From Ustulina deusta (Eukaryota; Ascomycota; Sordariomycetes; Xylariales; Xylariaceae), in NCBI GenBank assembly GCA_023159155.1, contig JAJNNX010000038.1:62001-126000 (forward strand): a stretch of DNA of 64,000 nt, given 5' to 3'. The notes beneath the pieces are model-generated. The model was given only the letters and a program-made list of their open reading frames with translations, ran no database searches and had not been told where the DNA came from. The position numbers and the translations under genes are program-made. Positions 56,177-64,000 of this stretch are shown in pieces (within the stretch, counting starts at the first letter, position 1; each line of letters starts with the position of its first letter).

Positions 56177-57547
56177 ATGGCAGAAGTGGCCACTGCAACG
56201 CTGCCAAGGTTGTCTGGCCCCATCAACGAGCATCACCGGAAATCCTCGAAGCTGGGAAACATGACGAGCAGCAAGAAGCAACATTCAGATACCAATCCTG
56301 CCGAGAAAGCCCAGCTCAAACGCAAACGGTCTAAAAGCGGTGCAGCTTCAGTTCCTAGCCTGGCTCCCGAAGCAGTAGAGAACGACTTGATACCGAAGCA
56401 GAAACGGAAAAGCCACAAGTCGAGTGAAGCAAAAGACTCTCATACAGAACAAGATCGGTTGTGGGACGATGCCGGCGAGGACGACGGGGAAAAAGAAAGA
56501 AAGCGATTGAAGAGGAAGAACGGAGACAAGAAAGAAAAGAAAGAAAAGAAGAAGGAGAAGAAAAGGTCAAAGAAGAGCAGAGAATCAGAGGACCGAGTCC
56601 TCGATGACGACAACGACGACGACAACAACGACAATAACGATAACGACGGTGACATCACAACTGGGCACGGACTTTCAGGAGTCGTGGTACTTGATTCATC
56701 ACCTTCAACAACATACCCCGGTGCTAGAAAGCCATCCAAGCATCAATATCCTTTCTATACACAGACTGTTTCTCAGTATCTCCCGCTTCCCCCCGTCAGC
56801 ATCAACGAGCCTATACATGGTTATATGAATCAACACCTCGAACCCCTCCTGAACCGCTATGTACCAAGCTTTGGCGGTGTGCTCCTTTCCTACCGCAATC
56901 CACGCATCGGAGAAGCTCCCGGAAGAGGCTCGGTTGCCCAAGATAGTGGGATGGAGGATACAGTCGTACTTGAATCTGTTAATGAGTACGCCGTTAGCTT
57001 TGGCTGGCTTACCGTCCAGATTGATATATTTCGGCCGTCCCGGGGCGCTTCGTTAGAAGGCTTAGTCATTATCCAGAGTAGAGGTCATATCGGCGTCGTT
57101 TGTTGGGGCAAATTTAATGCATCAATTGAATCTGAGCGACTGCCGCGGGATTGGCGGTGGATCGACCAGCATGCTAGCGAAGAGGAAGAAGATGCCGAGC
57201 CAGAGGCTACATCGCCCTTATTATCTGCCCAGGACGATACCGAAACGGATCACGCCGAGGTGCATGCGACAGGATATTGGGTGAACAGACATGGCGTTAA
57301 ACTTGCAGCCGATACACCGATATCCTTTCGCATCAAGAACTACGAAGTTGGTACCAGCGGCGATTATGGGTATTTAAGTATCGAGGGTACTATGCTCACA
57401 GAGGAAGAGGAGGCGGAGAAGGCCCAGAAGGAAAGAGAAGTTCAAAAGCGTAAGCTGAGCCGCGGCGTTGTACCGCACAGGGCGAGGAGGGCACTGCTAG
57501 AATTGGGAATGACCAAATTTACCGAAAGCCAGGTCCCCGAGGCTTAG
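56177..57547 (+). CDS. rpa43: RNA polymerase I subunit Rpa43
   Basis: Intronless, 456 aa. Rpa43 is the Pol I stalk subunit (with Rpa14 in yeast), related to Rpb7/Rpc25; it binds the initiation factor Rrn3 in the nucleolus. The N-terminal 180 residues are a Lys/Glu/Asp-rich, largely disordered extension with nuclear-localisation-like clusters (LKRKRSKSG; KKEKKKEKKRSKK) and a run of Asp/Asn. The conserved region begins FYTQTVSQYLPLPPVSINEP, then GYMNQHLEPLLNRYVPSFGG, the tip-domain pattern of Rpb7-type subunits. It continues into an OB-like domain (FGWLTVQIDIFRPSRG; GHIGVVCWGKFNASIE; PISFRIKNYEVG). The start is taken at ATG 56177, because the open frame upstream of it has no earlier ATG. Confidence 0.82.
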   Translation: MAEVATATLPRLSGPINEHHRKSSKLGNMTSSKKQHSDTNPAEKAQLKRKRSKSGAASVPSLAPEAVENDLIPKQKRKSHKSSEAKDSHTEQDRLWDDAGEDDGEKERKRLKRKNGDKKEKKEKKKEKKRSKKSRESEDRVLDDDNDDDNNDNNDNDGDITTGHGLSGVVVLDSSPSTTYPGARKPSKHQYPFYTQTVSQYLPLPPVSINEPIHGYMNQHLEPLLNRYVPSFGGVLLSYRNPRIGEAPGRGSVAQDSGMEDTVVLESVNEYAVSFGWLTVQIDIFRPSRGASLEGLVIIQSRGHIGVVCWGKFNASIESERLPRDWRWIDQHASEEEEDAEPEATSPLLSAQDDTETDHAEVHATGYWVNRHGVKLAADTPISFRIKNYEVGTSGDYGYLSIEGTMLTEEEEAEKAQKEREVQKRKLSRGVVPHRARRALLELGMTKFTESQVPEA

Positions 57548-57800
57548 TTGTGCCTAGAGCAAACCCGATGCTACATTTGCTTTCTCATAAGGTGTTTATA
57601 ATACCCCCCCTCTTACAATGGAAACGTCTACGTCGAATATCGTGTGACGATCGAATAACTCTACAAGGCGACTGGGATTTTACATTCCATAGTAATCTCC
57701 ACAATGAATATGTTGAATGATCCGGCCAGACTCAAGTCGCACGGCAATACCACGATACTTGGATTTAGTGTCCTAATAGGTCAATATGCGATATTTGTTT

Positions 57801-59687
57801 CTAATCACTGCTCTCGACGGCAGCCCCTGTTGGCTTTCTTGCCTTTTCTTGATTCACCACAGCCTCAGGGTCTGTCAGATCAACACCCAGTTCCAAAGCC
57901 TCCGTCACCTCGGATGCCGGGCCTGTAAACCATTTCCTCGCCCACAAAACCCAGCTACCTATCGCACCGATCGCTATAATGCCCACCGCCACCACGGTAT
58001 AGTTTAGTGTCTCGCTTGTGACGGGATTCGCGGTTGGGAGGACGAAGAACACGGAGATGGCGATAATCCATCCGACGGCAATGAAGGCCACAATCCTACT
58101 GAGACCCTTGAGATCAAAGGGCCCCTTCATGGCGACAAATTCTCGATGCCAAATCAGACCGAGAAGGATGGGAATTCCGTAGCTAATGTAAAGGCCAATC
58201 GTGGCGATGCTCGTTGCCGCGGCAAAGGCAACACTGCTACCCAGCGATGGCAGTGCCAAGATGAAGCTCAACGTAGCGGCCAACCAGACGGCCCTAATAG
58301 GACTCTTGAAACGTGCGTCGACCTGGTGGAAGAAGGGATGTATTCCTCCGTCGCGTGCGAACGCAAACATCATGCGCGAGTTACTCGTCATGCTGAAAAG
58401 TCCACAGTGCCACACGCACAGAATGATAAGACTGAATAGGACTAGGGCGCCGTCCTCGCCGAAGATATCGATCAGGATTTGGAGAACGGGCTGCCCGTAT
58501 TTGGATGACAGGGTAGTCTGGAAGTCCTGGATAGAGAAGAGGAAGGACAGCAGCACGAGAAGCCCGAAGATGGCACTGAACCCTACAGATGACACTACAC
58601 CGATTGGTGCTGACCACGATGCGTTCCGCGTCTCTTCGGAAAGATGCGCCGAGGCGTCGAACCCGGTTAATCTAACCGGCGGTTAATGCACGGTTCTGAG
58701 CGGAAGCAGAGGAGGATACGTACGTGTACTGTGCGAGGAGACTGCCGCACACAGCTAGGTATGCGGGCGAGGCGCGTTCACTCCAGCCTGGGCTCCCATC
58801 TACGCCCGTCCCGTCGTTCAGGTAGCCGAATACGAACGAGGCGGGCTGGTGCTTCGGCGCCTTGGCGAGGACGGCTATGGCTAGCGCTGTGACACCGGCG
58901 GAGTGTAGAACGATGGATATGTTGTTCAGATACTTAAGCACGTGCACGCCGAACGTGTTGACGAGGCCGTGAGAAACCAGCACGGCTGCGTATATCCCGA
59001 TTGTTGTCGACGGTGTTGGCACGTACCCGGGACTCTTGACCGTCGCGGCCGTGGCGATTAGATTTGCGAGTCCGAAAGAGATACCCGTCGTCACGGCTAC
59101 TTGGCCGAGCAAGTTAAACCACCCCGTCATCCACGCGGCGAACGCAGACCAACGCCGCGGCGCCATCATCGCGGCCCAGAAGTATGGACCTCCGCTCGTC
59201 GGGATCGCGGACACTATCTCAGCCATGGCCAGGGCTACCATGAGCGTGAAGAAGGACACGACAATCCAGCCGATGCTCATGACTACGAAGACCTGGGTTA
59301 GACAGCTGGACATCGGAACCGAGCTGAGGAGTCGAGGAGCATGGCCTACCTGCCGGACCGCCTGTGTTTAGCCCATATTGGAACAGCGTTGTCAGACCTG
59401 TAATGACGCTCTTGAAAGAGTCTCGGTTTAGTCCTCCGCAATGCGCGCCGTTTCAGTACGATGCTCGCACTTACAATGATTGAGAAGGACACCCCGAAGT
59501 TGTGCGCCAGCCCCTAGTAAATATCCAGTCAGTACATGTGATCCGATGGAACATGTCGAGTGAGATGTGCGTGCTTTACCCAGTCTCGTTTCAACTCTTG
59601 CTCGTAACCGAATTGCGCTAGGCGGTCTTCATCTTGGGCCGCGACGGTGTTCGACGCTTGTCGCTCAATCTCGAGTGAGGCCGTCAT
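57801..59687 (-). CDS. APC-superfamily amino acid/choline permease
   Basis: Fungal GABA/choline-permease-type transporter, 545 aa, probably plasma membrane. Exons (minus strand) 59687-59580, 59513-59475, 59410-59350, 59282-58724 and 58671-57801; introns 66, 64, 67 and 52 nt; all phases agree. The N-terminus carries LAQFGYEQELKRDWGLAHNF, the signature entry to helix 1. Next come SVITGLTTLFQYGLNTGGPA, AIPTSGGPYFWAAMMAPRRW, TGFDASAHLSEETRNASW, NSRMMFAFARDGGIHPFF and SIATIGLYISYGIPILLGL. The motifs are those of the Hnm1/Uga4 group. About 12 hydrophobic spans are visible. It is a second member of the same superfamily as the gene at 16.7 kb but clearly diverged from it. Substrate not assignable. 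Confidence 0.9.
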
Positions 59688-61513
59688 GGTGGCTCGTTCA
59701 CATACACATCAGCATGCACGTGCTGGAAGTGATTAGGAGGTTCTCTGCCTGGCGTTATGCATGGCGGCGTAACATGGCATAGGTAGGCTGGCCTGTCGGT
59801 CTTATAGCATACATCGGACCTATCCTGCATCAGGATCTGCTTGGCACGGGAAATTCCAAGCAGGGGAGAGTGACGACGGCGAATTGAGAGATAGGACCAG
59901 ATCGGCTCATTCTACTCGTTGCGGTTGGGTTACCTGATAAAGCCCTGGTCGCCGCAGCAGACCTTGGAGGGCGATAAGGAGGAAGCTCTACGTTACCTTA
60001 TCTCCTTACGTTATAGTGCACAGAGTAGTAACCTAGGTAGGCTAGATAGACTACACTAGGAAGATTAGGTATCTCTCTAGCTTGTGTTAAAAGGCAGCGG
60101 TTACCCCTGTTCGAACATGTATGGAATCCACCATGCGAACGACCTACATATATGATACATATGATACACAAAGGTAACCAAGCTAGGTACATGGAAGTAC
60201 CTACTGGAAAGCTAAAATATCTCGGTCTTATTACTTACCTAGGTAGGTTTTCACCGAGAGCTAGACAGCAGTTGCTGCCATTTGCATCACCACAATCAGC
60301 TTCATTTCCCGGTCTTAGCCGGGGACATGGGCAGGTTTCTAGGCCAAGATGGAGACTTCTCTCTCTTTCTTGCAGATCCAAGCCCGAGGCTGTGAGGCCT
60401 TCCTTGTTGCTAGAAACCACGAATTCAACAGTATTGATTGCGAGGTAGGAGCCATGAGGGCGCCAGCTCTCGAAGCAGAGCCTCAATCGGAGCTACAATT
60501 GTCCTCCACAGGAATCGTTGGGCCGGTCTTGGCTCGAGTCTCGTCCCGTGTCCCAAGACAGCACGTGGCGTTGCCCAGACACACGTTAACGGCTGTAATA
60601 AGACTATCGGGTGCACAGTTGGGAGAGAAACATACATATTTGCATGCTGACGGCGTAGCCTGGTTACGAGGGCAACTACAGGGGATCTCTAGCTCTAAGA
60701 GGCGCGTTCTTGTTGCACCGCACTAGACACCGTGCTTGGGAGACCTCGAGCCCACAGCACTGGCAACCCGTGCACCGAGGCGTTCGCAACAGTATTGCTG
60801 CTCTATAGTCGTAGGAGGGAGTCAAGGTATGGGGCTATAGACACAGTCACTACCTACTCGACTGATTTCACTTGGAACGATATGTATGTTGTGTCTAACT
60901 AACGCGATCGTGCGTTTCTGGCGAGGTGGCCTATTGCTGTGATGGTAGACAAGTTGTCGCTCGTGTCTCCTTGCATTACTAAAGTTAGCTAGATATAAGC
61001 GAGTCATTCAAGTGATGGTCTAATCGAGGTTGTTTATAGTTACTTATGGAATTGAGTAAGGACACTTCACACACCACTTTGAAGGTCTTTTGTGTTTTAC
61101 TGCAGTCTGCAGCTTGTGTGGCCAATTGTAGCTAACAGGGCTATATCAACTTCCAAGGGCTACCTACATTAACTGGATTAACTATGTTGGCTATAATCAT
61201 AGCTGTGTGAAGCTATCGCCAACCTAGTTACCACAGTCACAACAGGTAACGCTTGCTCTGGACCACCGTATTGCCCTCATCTATAAAATAGAACAGACAG
61301 GCTAGATAGAGGTCTAGCCAAACAGTTGTATTGCTGCAGCAAGTTCTGGGCATCTTTCCCATCTTCTTCAAGGTTTGCCTACCCAATGCCTAAAACGCCG
61401 GTCCATGTTGAACTTGTTGCTGGGTAGAAAACAAGTGAAAGGTATGCGTCTATGTCTAAAACGCACATATGCACAGGTAGCTGTATATATATATCTACAC
61501 CGATAATTTTGCT
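59688..61513. other. Intergenic region
   Basis: About 1.8 kb. A plus-strand frame at 60349-60726 (125 codons) shows no recognisable motif and is not called a gene. CCTAGGTAGG-type motifs occur near 60030 and 60236-60246. Confidence 0.5.
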
Positions 61514-62866
61514 TCAAGTGAAACCCCCCATATCCAGCATATGGCCCATCTTTTCAATCTACGAACGAGTAGTTTTGTCAGCTTACCAAGGCTGGCGATT
61601 ACTGTGCTTCTATGAAGAGGATAGATGGTGGAAGAAGGAAAAGGGGAGGGGGGATAAACTTACCTTAGTCTTCAAATATCCCTCTACTTCACGACTTCGG
61701 AAACCGCCTTCCCCTTTCCAGCTCAACGGCACCATGGCCACACGCTCCGTCACCCGGACCTCTCGGTTAGGCCCCTCGACGGCCCGGATCTTGTCGGGGT
61801 TATTCGTCAACAGCCTGACTTCCTTGTGGCCGAGGTCGAGGAGCATGGCTGTCGCGAGACCGTAGCTGCGGGCATCCGCCGGGTGTCGCAGCAGCAAGTT
61901 CGCTTCGACCGTGTCTGATCCCAGGTCTTGGAGGTTATATGCCTTGAGCTTTTCGCCGAGCCCGATGCCCCGGCCTTCTTGGCGCAGGTAGATGATGATG
62001 CCGCCATTCTTCTCGCTCGGGAGAGACATCAACCGGGCGGCCTCGTCCAGCTGCTCTCCACAGTCGCAGCGTGCAGACCATGCTGTCTCGCCCGTATAGC
62101 ATTCCGAATGTATGCGCACAAGTGGTGGGCTGCGCTGCCCAGGCGTGCCACTGGGACCATCGGGATCGACGGGGGCCGCAGGTCCCATCATGCCGCTGTG
62201 TGTCCTGCCCGGGTATAGGCGTCCGGTGTAGGCGCCCCTAACCATCCGATCCATCTCCGTCTCCCCTTCTCTCGGCGCGTCGAGCGATGTGCTCCTGATA
62301 TGCAATCCAAACACGATGGCCAGGTGCTCCTTCTTGTCGACGTTGTTGGTGTACAGGTGCAGAAACATTTCGGTGCCACCGACGGTTGGTATCCGCGCGC
62401 GAACGACGCACCGTACCTCGGGGAGGGTCTCGAGGAGGCGGGGCTTCTTGGTGCCACAGCCGCCGGATGGGATAGACGAGTCGACGGGGACGCCGCGGGG
62501 CTGCTCGCTGCGTGGTGTTGTGGTCCCTGGCGTGGCAGGAGGTGTGAAGGCCGGCGATAGGAGGGAAGGGGGAGGAAGGCCGGCTTCGCCGGAGGCAATC
62601 GAGTCCAGTGTCGCCGTCGGCACTCCGAGAGTCCGGGGCGAAGGCGGCGCCACCGATGACAGGGAGAACTCTTCCCGCTCCTCATGCTGGGTGTGTCCAT
62701 CGTCTTGCAGGCTGGAGATGTCTTGAACCGGCTGCGACCGTGGTGAATAGAAGGAAGGAAGGTCATGGGTCTCGTTGTGCCACGGCCTGTCGACCTCGCC
62801 TCGTCTTCCGCCGCTTGTATCGTCGGGGTCGGGCGTCATTGCCCCGGCAGAGCCAAAACCAGCCAT
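61514..62866 (-). CDS. rib1: GTP cyclohydrolase II
   Basis: First committed enzyme of riboflavin synthesis: hydrolyses GTP to 2,5-diamino-6-ribosylamino-4(3H)-pyrimidinone 5'-phosphate, formate and pyrophosphate; cytosolic, Zn-dependent. 415 aa, exons 62866-61664 and 61558-61514. The 105-nt intron (GTAAGT donor) puts the last 14 residues ([14 protein letters not shown]) on a tiny final exon. The Zn site is [20 protein letters not shown] (three Cys). The GTP-binding and catalytic segment is [20 protein letters not shown], followed by DTVEANLLL and LLTNNPDKI. The first 135 residues are Pro/Ser-rich and probably disordered, as in several fungal homologues, and the enzyme core starts near [11 protein letters not shown]. 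An insert ([19 protein letters not shown]) precedes the Zn site. All catalytic residues seen are intact. Confidence 0.92.
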
Positions 62867-64000
62867 CCGATCGGAGACTGCGAGCTGTTCGTAAGGCCAA
62901 GAAAGAGGCTGTGAATTGGCTTGAGGGGGGGGAGTTGTATGCGCTGCGGCAAAAGGTAAAAAGGTAGGATAAGTTGGTAAAAAGGCAGGTAGATACTGTA
63001 AGAAATAGTGTATCTAGATACTTCCATAAAGTACCTAGAGCAACTACATATTACCTAGAGGTAAGCAGGCAGGTACATATGTTATTACAACAGCTTGAAG
63101 TTAATTGTTTAAAAACAAGACCGATCTGACTGTAGACTTGGGGTATTCCACCGGTTTAAACCTTGAATAACGCTCGGCAATTCGGGGTTTCCAACTTGCC
63201 AGATTGAAAAAAAGCTTAATGGCCGACTATTGTACTAGAACTGTGCTTATTATTAATGAGGATGAGCCAGTCTTGTCATCAAGTGCACAATTGCGTGAGG
63301 TGGGGTACATCGTCTTAGTCATGGGTTGCTCTGGGTGCACCTATGATAGCCACGGGCTCTGCAACGGCACTGCATAGTGCTATTTATGACATGCCAGTGG
63401 GGTCATGGAAACGACTCAGCATCCTTCTAGAATAAGATAGTACCTACCTACATTAGCGCGAGAGGGGGTCCTAGGAGACGATCTCTAAGACGGTCACCGA
63501 TTTTGAAAATGGTCTCGGAAGTATGATATTCTTTTGAGCACTTTAGTTTAAATATGGTCACAGGCACAACATGGTCCCAGATTTAAAATGGTTGCCAAAT
63601 TATAATATAACCTTAGGTATTAAAGAATATTTATTTATTAGGGGTTTTTTTTTTGTACCTGTAGACCTGTAGATCTTAGTAAGTTTTTTTTGTTATAGTG
63701 TTACAGTCTAGGTGTGGCTACAATGTTTCAGTTATAGCTAGGTTTAAACCACAAGTCTATAGTTTACGGTAAGAGTATTACCATTACACGTAAGTGCTGC
63801 AATCAAACAAGGCCTCTGTTTCTGTAGAAATATGGTAGTTTTTTTGGGGGGGGGGGGGGGGGGGGGGGGGGGTATATAGGTATACCTTTCAATTACCAGT
63901 CTACTATGACTTCTAGCTGATGAAAACAAAAACCACAGCTCTACCTATCCTCTTAGTAAAGCAGTATTTGAACACTAGCTAGGATTCGACAGGGGCATAC
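62867..64000. other. Terminal intergenic region with poly-G tract
   Basis: No gene. AT-rich, with several ATGGTC-type repeats (63510-63590), T-runs and an uninterrupted run of 27 G at 63846-63872 (after 7 T). Confidence 0.55.

Noticed and set aside
56355..56739. Minus-strand Ser/Phe/Leu-rich frame opposite Rpa43
   Set aside because: Antisense of the Lys/Glu/Asp-rich coding tract; not a protein gene.
60349..60726. 125-codon open frame on the plus strand
   Set aside because: No recognisable motif, no splice partners and equally long frames on the opposite strand; not enough to call a gene.

Overview
The window is nuclear DNA from a filamentous ascomycete (Pezizomycotina, probably Sordariomycetes). 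The evidence is: many short introns (about 45-140 nt) with GTRNGT donors and CTAAC-type branch points; fungal-only families (UstYa/DUF3328, SAT4-type rhodopsin-domain protein, HET domain, Zn2Cys6 and Yap-like bZIP regulators); AT-rich, stop-riddled intergenic blocks that look RIP-mutated; and scattered TAGGTAGG/CCTACCTA motifs. No rRNA, CRISPR array or certain tRNA gene was seen. Exon models were built by hand from splice signals and reading-phase agreement; none was checked against transcripts.

Region 1 (1-20.3 kb) is accessory in character: repeat relics, a Yap-like bZIP gene (4.1-5.0 kb), a broken unidentified gene (8.0-8.8 kb), a GNAT (11.1-11.9 kb, -), a UstYa-like oxidase (13.0-13.9 kb, +), a rhodopsin-domain membrane protein (14.6-15.9 kb, -), an APC-type permease (16.7-18.8 kb, +) and a second GNAT (19.7-20.3 kb, +). 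The 11-20 kb genes could be a small or relict secondary-metabolism locus.

Region 2 (20.3-35 kb) mixes a conserved PRELI/MSF1 lipid-transfer gene (23.1-23.8 kb) with decayed genes (Hsp70-like, HET domain) and a cluster-like set: SRPBCC protein, NRPS-like A-T enzyme, alpha/beta-hydrolase, UbiA prenyltransferase and a PLP aminotransferase (25.8-34.8 kb). The NRPS-like and UbiA genes each carry a frameshift while their neighbours are open, so the set looks like a recently disabled biosynthetic cluster or an assembly with indel errors.

Region 3 (35-64 kb) is mostly conserved housekeeping: cyclophilin-RRM (PPIL4/Cyp6 type), a Zn2Cys6 factor, complex I subunit NDUFB7, a very large coilin-like nuclear protein, RNA polymerase I subunit Rpa43, a second APC permease and GTP cyclohydrolase II (riboflavin pathway). 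An unidentified gene with one in-frame stop lies at 37.4-38.1 kb. Between the coilin-like and Rpa43 genes is a repeat block (53.4-53.8 kb) with at least 13 palindrome-like GTACTRGTNC motifs, preceded by a 26-bp perfect palindrome and a tRNA-like D-arm, next to a small three-exon orphan gene.
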